This document shows positions 9,169 through 18,002 of a DNA stretch of 52,671 nt, in pieces. Numbering within the stretch: the first letter of the stretch is position 1; each line of letters starts with the position of its first letter. Where the stretch lies: contig NZ_AZEH01000019.1 of assembly GCF_001436275.1 (NCBI RefSeq), forward strand, positions 1-52,671, written 5' to 3'. The notes under the pieces are model-generated. The model was not told where the DNA came from and made no database searches. It was given only the letters and a program-made list of their open reading frames with translations. The position numbers were made by a program, and so were the translations under genes. The stretch is from Liquorilactobacillus oeni DSM 19972. GTDB lineage: Bacteria; Bacillota; Bacilli; Lactobacillales; Lactobacillaceae.

Positions 9169-9255
9169 TTTCTCATCTTCTTTCCATCTATTCGCTCTAT
9201 TTGCGCTTAATAATATCTGATTATTAAAAAAAAAACAAATTTATGAGCATTCCAC

Positions 9256-9284
9256 TTGCGCTTATAAACTAAACTTAGTATACT
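9256..9284 (+). promoter_or_regulatory. clpE promoter
   Basis: TTGCGC (9256-9261), a 17-nt spacer and TATACT (9279-9284). The expected transcription start falls at the edge of the CtsR box, so repressor binding would block initiation. Confidence 0.75.
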
Positions 9285-9295
9285 TTCTCGTGAAA

Positions 9296-9312
9296 GGTCA
9301 AAGAAAGTCAAA
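9296..9312 (+). promoter_or_regulatory. CtsR operator of clpE
   Basis: GGTCAAA-GAA-AGTCAAA matches the CtsR heptad direct repeat RGTCAAA-NAN-RGTCAAA at every defined position. An inverted half-site (TTTTGACC, 9317-9324) follows. CtsR represses clp genes and releases them on heat or protein stress. Confidence 0.9.
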
Positions 9313-9352
9313 CTAATTTTGACCACTAAAAAAGGAAGGTCGTGAAACGACG

Positions 9353-11554
9353 ATGATATGTCAAAATTGCCATCAAAATCCTGCTACTATTCATCTGTCG
9401 ACTAGCATTAATGGCAGACAAACATCTATCGATCTTTGTCAAAATTGCTATCGAGTTATGAAAGAAAGAGCTCAGGGGAATCCTACACAAGGTTCAGCGC
9501 AAGATCCTTTTGGGTTTGGAAATTTAAACGATATTTTCCGTTCTATGAGTGATGGAGCAGCAAATAATTCCCAATACCAGAATAAGACAGAAAATCCACA
9601 CCAATTTGCTGGAAATGGCGGACGCGGAAATCGCAGTGGGGGGATACTTGCACAATATGGAATAGATCTTACCGCTGAAGCAAAAAACAATAAAATTGAT
9701 CCTGTAATAGGTAGGGATAAAGAAATTGCACGAGTTACAGAAATTCTTAATAGAAGAACAAAAAATAATCCAGTACTGATTGGTGAAGCCGGAGTCGGAA
9801 AAACAGCTGTTGTTGAAGGATTAGCGCAAAAAATTGTCAACGGTGACGTTCCACAAAAACTTTTAAATAAAAAAGTTATTCGACTTGATGTTGTTTCTCT
9901 TGTCCAAGGCACTGGAATTCGCGGTCAGTTTGAACAGCGTATGCAGCAATTGATGACTGAATTAAAGCAGAATCAAGATATTATTCTCTTTATTGACGAA
10001 ATCCACGAAATAGTTGGTGCCGGAAATGCTGAGGGCGGAATGGACGCCGGCAACGTTTTAAAACCTGCACTTGCTCGTGGTGAACTTCAGCTCGTTGGTG
10101 CAACCACAATGAACGAATATAGGACAATCGAAAAAGACGCAGCCCTTGCCCGCAGACTTCAGCCTGTACAGGTCAATGAACCAACTACTGAAGAAACAAT
10201 CGCTATCTTAAAGGGTATCCAGGGAAAGTATGAATCCTACCATCATGTTCGTTACACTTCTAAAGCTATCAAAGCAGCCGTAGAATTATCTAATCGTTAT
10301 ATTCAAGATCGTTTTTTGCCGGATAAGGCAATTGATCTGCTGGATGAATCCGGTTCACGTAAAAATCTTACTATCCAAGCAGTAGATCCCCAAGTAATAG
10401 AAGAAAAAATCAAAAAGGCAGAAGAACAAAAAAAGGATGCACTTAAAAAGGAAGACTATGAAAAGGCAGCTTATTATCGTGATCAGGAAAATAAGTTTGC
10501 AAGTCTAAAAAATTCAAAAACTACTAATGAAGATACACCTGAAGTTACTGAACAAGATATCGAAAAAATTATTGAAGAAAAGACAAATATTCCAGTAGGC
10601 GAGCTAAAGGAAAAAGAACAGCATCAGCTTAGGAATTTGGCTGCTTCGCTGGAAAATCATGTTATCGGCCAAAATGAAGCTGTCGACAAGGTAGCAAGAG
10701 CCATTCGCCGTAATAGAATCGGCTTTAATAAATCAGGTCGGCCAATCGGCTCATTCTTATTTGTAGGGCCTACCGGCGTCGGAAAAACTGAAACAGCACG
10801 TCAACTTGCCAAAGAGCTTTTCGGTACAGAGGACTCAATGATCAGATTTGATATGAGTGAATACATGGAAAAACACTCAGTTTCAAAATTAATTGGCTCA
10901 CCTCCTGGATACGTTGGTTACGAAGAAGCCGGTCAATTGACTGAACAAGTACGACGTCATCCATACAGTTTAGTTCTTTTGGACGAAGTTGAAAAAGCCC
11001 ATCCTGATGTAATGCACATGTTTCTACAGATCTTAGATGACGGGCGTTTAACAGATTCACAAGGAAGAACTATCAGTTTTAAAGATACGATTATAATTAT
11101 GACTTCTAACGCTGGAAGCGGAGATTCAGTAGCAAATGTTGGATTTGGTGCCGAAGTTGCCGGAAAAACACATTCAGTAATAGATACACTTTCAAAATAC
11201 TTTAAACCTGAGTTCTTAAATCGTTTTGATGATATCGTTGAATTCAATGCTTTAAGTAAAAAAGATTTAGTATCAATCGTTTCATTAATGCTTCATGACG
11301 TTCAGGATATGCTTTCACAACAAGGCTTGGTATTGACAGTAACAGACAAGGTAAAAGAAAAGTTAGTTGATCTGGGTTATGATCCTAAAATGGGAGCTCG
11401 GCCTTTGCGTAGAGTTATCCAAGAGCAAATTGAAGATAAAATTGCTGATTACTACCTTGAACATTCACAAATAAAAAGTTTTAAGGCAGAGTTAAAGAAT
11501 AACACAATTCAAATCTTATCTGCAGCAAGTACCGTTCCTTCAGTAAATGACTAG
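9353..11554 (+). CDS. clpE: ATP-dependent Clp protease ATP-binding subunit ClpE
   Basis: An HSP100 AAA+ unfoldase that feeds damaged proteins to ClpP and helps reset CtsR repression. The order of domains is diagnostic: an N-terminal zinc finger (CQNC at residues 3-6 and CQNC about 25 residues later), a Gly/Asn-rich linker, AAA-1 with Walker A GEAGVGKT, a UVR coiled segment ([16 protein letters not shown]), and AAA-2 with GPTGVGKT and the small C-terminal ClpB-D2 domain ([10 protein letters not shown]). At 733 residues it has the normal length. The ribosome binding site GGAAGG is 13 nt before the ATG. Control by CtsR is shown by the operator at 9296. A terminator-like repeat follows the stop codon. 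Confidence 0.97.
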   Translation: MICQNCHQNPATIHLSTSINGRQTSIDLCQNCYRVMKERAQGNPTQGSAQDPFGFGNLNDIFRSMSDGAANNSQYQNKTENPHQFAGNGGRGNRSGGILAQYGIDLTAEAKNNKIDPVIGRDKEIARVTEILNRRTKNNPVLIGEAGVGKTAVVEGLAQKIVNGDVPQKLLNKKVIRLDVVSLVQGTGIRGQFEQRMQQLMTELKQNQDIILFIDEIHEIVGAGNAEGGMDAGNVLKPALARGELQLVGATTMNEYRTIEKDAALARRLQPVQVNEPTTEETIAILKGIQGKYESYHHVRYTSKAIKAAVELSNRYIQDRFLPDKAIDLLDESGSRKNLTIQAVDPQVIEEKIKKAEEQKKDALKKEDYEKAAYYRDQENKFASLKNSKTTNEDTPEVTEQDIEKIIEEKTNIPVGELKEKEQHQLRNLAASLENHVIGQNEAVDKVARAIRRNRIGFNKSGRPIGSFLFVGPTGVGKTETARQLAKELFGTEDSMIRFDMSEYMEKHSVSKLIGSPPGYVGYEEAGQLTEQVRRHPYSLVLLDEVEKAHPDVMHMFLQILDDGRLTDSQGRTISFKDTIIIMTSNAGSGDSVANVGFGAEVAGKTHSVIDTLSKYFKPEFLNRFDDIVEFNALSKKDLVSIVSLMLHDVQDMLSQQGLVLTVTDKVKEKLVDLGYDPKMGARPLRRVIQEQIEDKIADYYLEHSQIKSFKAELKNNTIQILSAASTVPSVND

Positions 11555-11585
11555 GTCAACGATAGCAAATGGGACGTAAAAAGAA

Positions 11586-11768
11586 GGGACTGAGTCAAAA
11601 CTTATGTTTTGGCTCAGTTTTTTTGGACTCTTTTGCAATTCCATATTAATGTGTTTCAATAGTCAGTCTTTTCCGCTTAATCACAAATTACTCATAGTCA
11701 AATTCGGACTATGTTCGTAATTAGCAGTTAATGCTTAAAGCCTAACGACTATTAGCACGCTCACTTCT
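11586..11768 (+). repeat. Interspersed intergenic repeat, copy R1
   Basis: The element begins with a terminator-like hairpin, continues with the shared landmarks TGTTTCAATAGTCAGTC and TTTTCCGCTTAATCAC, then forms a second inverted repeat CATAGTC-aaattcg-GACTATG extended by AATTAC/GTAATT, and ends with GCAGTTAATGC and AGCCTAACGACTATT. Nearly collinear copies lie at 23403 and 31914; a 5' half is at 43037 and a diverged copy at 3170. No open reading frame lies inside. Confidence 0.85.
11589..11624 (+). terminator. Terminator of clpE (first hairpin of repeat R1)
   Basis: ACTGAGTCAAAAC pairs with GTTTTGGCTCAGT around a 4-nt loop, followed by a run of T, 34 nt after the clpE stop codon. Part of the repeat described at 11586. 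Confidence 0.85.
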
Positions 11769-11891
11769 TTTTTATTCATTCTGTGTTTCACCATAAATTG
11801 TTAAATTTATTGATAAACTAACTTTTTTATACGTTCTCAAGTAGTTTTTATATTATAATGAAGGTAGTGGAAACTAAAAGGGGGATTCAAT

Positions 11892-12164
11892 ATGCATCTT
11901 ATTGACGTAAGCAATAGCTATTCAAGAAGAATTCAGCGGGAATTGACTCATTCCGATACTCACTTTATAAAAATCTACACACTTGGTAATACTCGTGTGG
12001 TTTTTAAGAAGAAAGCTAATAACGAAGAGATTGTACTTTCAAACAAAACACGTGAAGTTACAAATGAAGAAGTTGATCTTGTACTAAAAAAACTAACCAA
12101 CGCCACGCGTACATCTAGTGAAATCACTCGTACTAAAAATACTGTTGATATTCAGTTAAGGTAG
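11892..12164 (+). CDS. DUF1827 family protein
   Basis: A 90-residue protein that by composition and position matches the DUF1827 family seen next to clpE in lactobacilli and enterococci (MHLIDVSNSYSRRIQRELTH and YTLGNTRVVFKKKANNEEIVLSNK). It has no membrane segment or catalytic motif; the function is unknown. The start is well supported, with AAAGGGGG 8 nt before the ATG. A TATAAT element lies about 35 nt upstream, so it probably has its own promoter after the clpE terminator. Confidence 0.75.
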   Translation: MHLIDVSNSYSRRIQRELTHSDTHFIKIYTLGNTRVVFKKKANNEEIVLSNKTREVTNEEVDLVLKKLTNATRTSSEITRTKNTVDIQLR

Positions 12165-12249
12165 GATAACCTGTCTTCTTCATTAGTTTATTGTTATTTG
12201 TAAAACATTTATTCTGATCAGCCCAATAATTTTTAAGGTGGTGCTTATT

Positions 12250-13314
12250 TTGTCGTTTTCGCATTTTCTAAAAAAGCTGCTTTTGAGAAGCATTCCCTCC
12301 AAACACAAAAAAGCACACAATAGACAGCTTCATGCCGCTTTAAAAAAAAAAGTAACTAGTTTACCGTCGAAAAGAAACAAAGAAACTTTGCCGCAGGCTT
12401 TACAGCCAATCAACAAGGAACAGCAAAATGCCCTTTTGCTTATCGTTCATCATGATACAAAAGGACATGATCTTACAGCACCCGAGATAGTTAGCGGAAA
12501 AATCGGTGAAAAAATAAATTTCAGATTTAAGGCCTTTGACAATTACAACTTAATCAAAATTAAGGGATTTACGAGAAGCTTTACTACTCACTATGCCTTA
12601 TTGACGTTAGTGTACCTTAAAAAAAATGCTGGATCCATCTGGATAATCAGCCGTGATTTTGATCAGCGTACTTTACTTTGCAAGCCCAAAGTAATAACCG
12701 GAAAAATTGGCGACACATTTCAAGTCTATTCTCCTTCTTTCCAAAATTATCACCTTGTAAGTGTTAAGGGACAAGTGAAAGGAGAGTTTTCAGCTTTCTC
12801 TTCACAAACTGTTTTATACTACCGAAAAAATACTTGGCTTAGCGTTAAAAACAGCAGAGTTCTTCTCAAAATATTAAGGAGTCCTAACTGCTTTGATCTT
12901 CCGGATGGCAACTTATTAAAAGTTGTTTTACCAGCTGGTACAGTTTGGCGTACCTTTACTGTCGTAAGAGCTCCTCACAACAAAATATGGTATTGCCTTG
13001 GCGGTGCTCTTTGGGTTGCTTTTGATGAACAAAAAATGGCTTTTGTAAATCAAGATTCATACTTTTTAAATTTTGAATCTGCTGCAAAAAAAAGGTATTC
13101 TTTTAAAAAGACTAATACAAAAGCTGTTATCGCCTTTGTCCCAGGCAAACAAGCTGCAATTTTTGAACAGCCTTTCGGAAAAACTGTTACCTTTTTGAAA
13201 GATGGGAAAAAAGTTTCTGTTACTAAAAAAACAGTCTTTGAAAACCTTACTTGGTATTATCTGAACGATTACGGCTGGATACAGGAATCATACATTTCCC
13301 TTAAAGAAGGATAA
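12250..13314 (+). CDS. Protein with two MucBP-like repeats and SH3-like C-terminal modules, no signal peptide
   Basis: About 354 residues. A basic N-terminus (FLKKLLLRSIPSKHKKAHNR) is followed by two repeats of the MucBP pattern, each with a SGKIGE/TGKIGD turn and a closing YNLIKIKGF.../YHLVSVKGQ... strand set (roughly 62-130 and 132-195). Two regions with SH3b/GW-like character follow (IWYCLGGALWVAF and TWYYLNDYGWIQESYI). MucBP modules are normally found in anchored surface proteins, but here there is no signal peptide, LPxTG motif or membrane segment. The start is uncertain: AAGGTGG suits the TTG at 12250; an upstream GTG at 12238 is possible. High Lys and aromatic content throughout. Confidence 0.6.
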   Translation: MSFSHFLKKLLLRSIPSKHKKAHNRQLHAALKKKVTSLPSKRNKETLPQALQPINKEQQNALLLIVHHDTKGHDLTAPEIVSGKIGEKINFRFKAFDNYNLIKIKGFTRSFTTHYALLTLVYLKKNAGSIWIISRDFDQRTLLCKPKVITGKIGDTFQVYSPSFQNYHLVSVKGQVKGEFSAFSSQTVLYYRKNTWLSVKNSRVLLKILRSPNCFDLPDGNLLKVVLPAGTVWRTFTVVRAPHNKIWYCLGGALWVAFDEQKMAFVNQDSYFLNFESAAKKRYSFKKTNTKAVIAFVPGKQAAIFEQPFGKTVTFLKDGKKVSVTKKTVFENLTWYYLNDYGWIQESYISLKEG

Positions 13315-13336
13315 AGCTAATTTTTTCAAGAATTGC

Positions 13337-13378
13337 AAGAGGCTGCAGTACCAAAAAATTTGGTACTGCAGCCTCTTT
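13337..13378. terminator. Bidirectional terminator between convergent genes
   Basis: A perfect 17-bp stem from AAGAGGCTGCAGTACCA to TGGTACTGCAGCCTCTT with a 7-nt loop, between the plus-strand MucBP gene and minus-strand prfC. T-rich flanks on the plus strand, and AT-rich DNA on the other side, suit use in both directions. Confidence 0.85.
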
Positions 13379-13392
13379 AGTCTATATTTGCA

Positions 13393-14970
13393 TTAAAGCT
13401 TTGCTGTTAATTTTACCTGTGGGTATTTATCTTTAAACCATCGCTCTGAAAATGCATTTTCAAAGAGAAATAATGGATTGCCTTGGAGATCCTTTACTAA
13501 CAGATTACGTGAAGATGACATTTTTTCATCCAACTGTTCAGGCTCAATCCAACGCGCAATTTTTTTGCCCATGGGAGTCATAACAACCTCTGAGTGGTAT
13601 TCGTTCAGCATTCTAAATTGAAAAACTTCAAACTGTAATTGTCCAACTGCACCAAGAATATATTCGCCTGTACTATAGCTTTGATATAGTTGCACTGCTC
13701 CTTCTTGAACAAGTTGTGCAATTCCCTTATGAAAGGACTTTTGTTTCATTACATTTTTTGCCGTTACCCTTACAAAAATTTCAGGTGTAAACTGGGGCAA
13801 CTTTTCAAACTTTATTTTATTTTTCCCAGTATAAATTGTATCTCCAATTTGAAAGTTTCCAGTATCATATAATCCGATGATATCGCCAGCTACAGCCGAT
13901 TCAAGATTTTCCCGTGTGTCAGCCATAAACTGCGTAGAATTCGACAACCGTAACTTCTTTTCATTGCGTGTGAGTGTAACATCCATTCCTCTTTCAAATT
14001 TACCGGAACATATTCTGACAAACGCGATTCGATCACGATGATTTGGATTCATGTTAGCTTGGATCTTAAAAATAAATCCAGAAAATTCAGATGCTGTGGG
14101 TTCTATCTTTTGACCATCTTCTAGGTCATGAACTGCAGGTGCAGGAGCAAACTTTAAAAAAGCATCCAGAAAAGTTTTTACACCGAAATTTGTCAGCGCT
14201 GAACCAAAAAAGACAGGAGTCAATTTCCCTTTTGCTACTTTTTCAGAGTTAAATTTATTTCCTGCATCCTGTAATAATTGAACTTCACCTAAAACTTGTC
14301 GGTAAATACTCTCTTCATGCAGCGGTTCAGCAGCATCAATCTCCCCAGCAGCATCTAGTGGGATAAAGCTTTCTGCCCTATCTTCCCGTTGATACAGCTC
14401 GATCCTATGATTAAAAATATCATAAATACCCTTGAGACCTTTTCCCATACCAATCGGCCAATTCATAGGGTAAGAAGCAATCCCTAAAACCTCTTCTAAC
14501 TCAGTCACAAGATCAAGCGGTTCACGACCGTCCCGGTCTAACTTGTTAATAAAAGTAAAAATAGGAATTCCACGCATTTTACATACTTGAAACAACTTTT
14601 TGGTTTGCGGTTCAATTCCCTTAGCAGAGTCAATTACCATTACAGCAGCATCAACAGCCATAAGCGTTCTATAAGTATCCTCTGAAAAATCCTCATGTCC
14701 AGGAGTATCAAGGATATTAACTCTTTTACCCGCATAATCAAACTGCATCACTGAACTCGTAACTGAAATTCCACGCTTTTTCTCAATTTCCATCCAATCA
14801 GATTTAGCGAAACTGCCAGACTTTTTGGCTTTAACAGTTCCAGCTTTGCGCACGACTCCTCCAAATAAAAGGAGTTGTTCTGTTATAGTTGTTTTTCCAG
14901 CGTCCGGATGAGAGATAATGGCAAAAGTTCTTCTTTTATTAACAGCATCTGCCAAATTTTCGCTTTTCAT
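13393..14970 (-). CDS. prfC: Peptide chain release factor 3
   Basis: A translational GTPase that removes RF1/RF2 from the ribosome after peptide release. The G1 motif is SHPDAGKTT near residue 22, G3 is DTPGHEDF, and G4 is [12 protein letters not shown]. The RF3-specific stretch [19 protein letters not shown] and the C-terminal domain ending [14 protein letters not shown] are present. The 525-residue length is normal. The ATG has GAGG 6 nt upstream. It lies 64 nt after a CBS/CorC membrane protein gene in the same orientation. Confidence 0.95.
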   Translation of the reverse strand: MKSENLADAVNKRRTFAIISHPDAGKTTITEQLLLFGGVVRKAGTVKAKKSGSFAKSDWMEIEKKRGISVTSSVMQFDYAGKRVNILDTPGHEDFSEDTYRTLMAVDAAVMVIDSAKGIEPQTKKLFQVCKMRGIPIFTFINKLDRDGREPLDLVTELEEVLGIASYPMNWPIGMGKGLKGIYDIFNHRIELYQREDRAESFIPLDAAGEIDAAEPLHEESIYRQVLGEVQLLQDAGNKFNSEKVAKGKLTPVFFGSALTNFGVKTFLDAFLKFAPAPAVHDLEDGQKIEPTASEFSGFIFKIQANMNPNHRDRIAFVRICSGKFERGMDVTLTRNEKKLRLSNSTQFMADTRENLESAVAGDIIGLYDTGNFQIGDTIYTGKNKIKFEKLPQFTPEIFVRVTAKNVMKQKSFHKGIAQLVQEGAVQLYQSYSTGEYILGAVGQLQFEVFQFRMLNEYHSEVVMTPMGKKIARWIEPEQLDEKMSSSRNLLVKDLQGNPLFLFENAFSERWFKDKYPQVKLTAKL

Positions 14971-15033
14971 AACTAACCTCTTTCGTAAAATAAATATAAT
15001 AATAAAAAATAAGTCTAATCAAAATTATTTCTT

Positions 15034-16314
15034 CTATCTTTGGCTCTTTTCACGTCTTACACGTGCAATTGCCAGTGCCGGCGGTAAAATAACTCTCAAA
15101 GCCATTATTCTGGAATCGTCCACCTTTTCAGTTGTAAGTACTATATGTTCCGCAGTTTCAAACTTTTCTTTGCTATCATCTTCTGGAATAAAGCCTAACT
15201 TAGCAATCATATAACCAGCTATTGTATCAACATCGTTCATTTCTAAGGCCGTTCCAAATTCATTATTAAAGTCATCGAGTGCTAAACGTCCTTGAACAAT
15301 AAACTCGTTATCAGAAATTTTTTGATAGCCCCGATCCGGATGATCAGACTCGTCTTCTATTTCACCCACAATTTCTTCTATAAGATCTTCAAGCGTGACT
15401 AACCCGACGACCCCACCATATTCATCAAAAAGGATGGCTATCTGATTTTTGGTCTTCTGCATTTCAAACATAACTTCATCAATCGGCATTGTCTCTGGAA
15501 TAAAAAGTGCAGGCTGCATCACTCGTCGGATAGTAACGTGGTCAAATCCATTTTTTCTGGCAGTCCGTAAAATATTTTTAATATGCACAATCCCTACGAT
15601 ATTATCTTTATTCTCGTTAAAAACTGGGACCCTTGAATAGGGCATCTGTAAGATCGCGTCAATATTACGATCGTTATCATTCTGGATGTCGACCATAAAC
15701 GCATCTGTACGTGCTACCATCACCTCACGTGCCATTTTTTTATGCATCGAGATTACCCCTTCTATCATCTCGAAAGCTTCAGAATTTAATCGTCCTTCAT
15801 CTCGCTGTTCAGTTATCAAAGCTTCAATGACACTTGCCGATGTCTTTTCAGCCTTCACGCTAGATACTGTATTTTTTTTGCTGCGATTTATAAAAGCAAG
15901 AAAAAGCTCTATTAAAATAAAGGGATAACTGCAGATAACCGCAAATCGTTGAATTGCTCTCAGAAGACTGAAGTTATATTTTATTATGATTCTATACAAA
16001 GATTGCGTCAAAAAAGTACTTAGTATAATCGCAACAAAACAAAAGACTACCACCATTAAAAAGCCTTTAACAGAAAAAAAATTATCTTGGCTTATAAAAA
16101 TTTCTGTAGCACACAAAATGCTAAAAAAGTAAAAGAAAAACTGGGCAAGGCTGACTGCCTGCTCATGTTTTTCAAGTGTGCCAAAAACATCACTTTCTAT
16201 TTTGGAATGAGAATGGTAAATAAGTAAAAAACTTCTAAGAATACTTGCACACACCAGTGTAATCACAGCTAACATTGTGAAAATTAATTTGGCAAGACCG
16301 GGGTCTGAATTCAT
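15034..16314 (-). CDS. Hemolysin-like CBS/CorC membrane protein
   Basis: An N-terminal membrane region with about four hydrophobic segments (CNNM/DUF21-like, but divergent) is followed by a tandem CBS pair (starting MVARTDAFMVDIQND and continuing through IVGIVHIKNILRTAR and LFDEYGGVVGLVTLEDLIEEIVGEIEDE) and a C-terminal CorC/HlyC domain (FIVQGRLALDDFNNEFGTAL). Proteins of this type are linked to Mg2+/Co2+ efflux or tolerance; toxin activity is not implied. The start is the ATG at 16314, with GGAGAG 7 nt upstream; an in-frame TTG at 16329 lies at that ribosome binding site and is rejected. Confidence 0.88.
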   Translation of the reverse strand: MNSDPGLAKLIFTMLAVITLVCASILRSFLLIYHSHSKIESDVFGTLEKHEQAVSLAQFFFYFFSILCATEIFISQDNFFSVKGFLMVVVFCFVAIILSTFLTQSLYRIIIKYNFSLLRAIQRFAVICSYPFILIELFLAFINRSKKNTVSSVKAEKTSASVIEALITEQRDEGRLNSEAFEMIEGVISMHKKMAREVMVARTDAFMVDIQNDNDRNIDAILQMPYSRVPVFNENKDNIVGIVHIKNILRTARKNGFDHVTIRRVMQPALFIPETMPIDEVMFEMQKTKNQIAILFDEYGGVVGLVTLEDLIEEIVGEIEDESDHPDRGYQKISDNEFIVQGRLALDDFNNEFGTALEMNDVDTIAGYMIAKLGFIPEDDSKEKFETAEHIVLTTEKVDDSRIMALRVILPPALAIARVRREKSQR

Positions 16315-16384
16315 CTTTTCGCTCTCCAATTGTTAAAATTTGATACTAAACTATCTATAAATAAAAGGCTATCCTAACTTAGGA

Positions 16385-17851
16385 TTATTTGGGAACGCGA
16401 ATAACATCACCAGCTCTTAAATCACTATCAGAATTCATTTTGTTAATCTCTTTAATTTTATCAATAGTGGTTGCATATTTGCTTGCTAATCCTTCTAAAG
16501 TATCACCTGACTGAACATTAATCGTTTGAGTATTATCCATAAGCTTCTGTTGGCTTTCACTTGAAGCTTTTGCACTCGATTCACTTGAAGCTTTTGCACT
16601 CGATTCGCTTGAACTTTTTGCTTTTGCTTGTGACTCACTTACTGTTTTTATAGAAGATAGACGCGACTGAGATACTTTTTGAGCACTAGTCTTGGTTGCA
16701 GCTTCAGCATTCTTTGAGCTTTTTTGTTTTCTTGCTTTTGATGAATTCTTTTCAGCTGAACTAGACTCCTTTCTACCAATCATAGTACTCTGTGCCCTTT
16801 CAAATATTTCCGCAGCACCCTTGTAATCCAGTGTAACCCAAAGCGCAGCACCTATCAAAAGAACAACTACAATGATTAATAAAAATTTTGAATAGTTCTT
16901 CTTAGCAAGTTGCGTTTTTTGAATCTTCTTCTTTGGTTTTATCGAAGAATTGACTGGGTCAACTCCATGATCCTTGTAAAATGCCTTACGCATCCTAGGC
17001 TCATCTTTCCGTGTAAAACCATTCTTAAATTGTTCCACTTTAAATTCTTCATAAACAGTTCCAACTTCAAAATTCTGTCTTTCACGCTGCTTGTCTGAAA
17101 GAAAGTCATTTTTTTCAGGTAAGGTTAGTGCTTGATACCAACTAGAAAAATACTCAAACTGAACCATTACCTCTCGTGTAGGACCAAAATCCTGTACTTG
17201 TCCGAATTGTAGCCACATGGTTCGTTCACAGAAACGTTCTATATTGATAACATTAGTATCCGCAATTATAAATGAGCTTCCCTTATCTTTGAGAGCATCA
17301 ATTCTTTTAGCAACTTTTTTAAAAAAAGCCAGATCAACAATACTTAAAAGACTGTCTATCAATACTAATTGCGGTGAGACATGGAGCGCTATTGCTAAAG
17401 ATAAACGTGATACCAACCCAAGTGAATAAGTTTTCACTGGTCTGTACAGCCACTCGCTAAGTTCACTGAAATTAATAATTGCGTTAATCAAATGATTGGC
17501 TTTAAATTCATCAAGCTTCGCGTTAAAAACCGCCTGTTTGATATTCTCCAATCCAGTCAAATTTATATCTGAAGGTGTATGAATACTTGCTAAACTTAAC
17601 TTAGAATCCATACTGATAAAACCAGTAGTCTGTTTTTCATTACCAGCAAGAATATTAATTAATGTTGCTTTTCCTGAGCCATTTGTTCCTAATAAACCAA
17701 TTGCTTCTCCTTGATTAATATTCAAAGAAATACCACGCAGTTCCCAGAACTTTTTTGTCTCGCTAACAGGAAGTTTCGACTTCACTATATCTTTTTTTTC
17801 CGGTAGCAATGGTGCACATTTTGTAATATATTTTATTTCCATTTTTCTCAT
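16385..17851 (-). CDS. TagH-like ABC protein with C-terminal LysM and degenerate ATPase site
   Basis: 488 residues. Residues 1-240 follow the TagH (wall teichoic acid exporter ATPase) plan; a membrane segment lies at about 322-340, then a Ser/Ala/Lys-rich linker with a ~24-bp tandem DNA repeat at 16560-16620, and a LysM domain at about 443-487. The nucleotide site is changed at key points: Walker A reads GTNGSGKA with Ala62 in place of Ser/Thr; Walker B reads LVLIDS with Ser167 in place of the catalytic Glu; the switch position reads IIADTN with no His; the signature is YSLGL. No tagG permease gene is next to it. It has its own promoter (17890). The ATG at 17851 has AGGTGG 5 nt upstream. Its likely role is structural or regulatory at the cell wall rather than ATP-driven export. 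Confidence 0.8.
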   Translation of the reverse strand: MRKMEIKYITKCAPLLPEKKDIVKSKLPVSETKKFWELRGISLNINQGEAIGLLGTNGSGKATLINILAGNEKQTTGFISMDSKLSLASIHTPSDINLTGLENIKQAVFNAKLDEFKANHLINAIINFSELSEWLYRPVKTYSLGLVSRLSLAIALHVSPQLVLIDSLLSIVDLAFFKKVAKRIDALKDKGSSFIIADTNVINIERFCERTMWLQFGQVQDFGPTREVMVQFEYFSSWYQALTLPEKNDFLSDKQRERQNFEVGTVYEEFKVEQFKNGFTRKDEPRMRKAFYKDHGVDPVNSSIKPKKKIQKTQLAKKNYSKFLLIIVVVLLIGAALWVTLDYKGAAEIFERAQSTMIGRKESSSAEKNSSKARKQKSSKNAEAATKTSAQKVSQSRLSSIKTVSESQAKAKSSSESSAKASSESSAKASSESQQKLMDNTQTINVQSGDTLEGLASKYATTIDKIKEINKMNSDSDLRAGDVIRVPK

Positions 17852-17889
17852 ATATTCCACCTGTTGTTATTCACATCGTACTATTCACA

Positions 17890-17918
17890 ATATTACAAGA
17901 AGGACTATTCTCCGTCAA
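17890..17918 (-). promoter_or_regulatory. Promoter of the TagH-like gene
   Basis: The minus strand reads TTGACG (17918-17913), a 17-nt spacer and TAATAT (17895-17890), 38 nt before the start codon. This is one of the best promoters in the window outside rRNA. Confidence 0.75.
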
Positions 17919-18002
17919 TGTAAAGAAAGAAACTAACTGCCACTAATTTAGATCCAAAAGAAAAATATTTCTTGAAAAGCTTTTTTTTGTACTACCCCAC
18001 AC

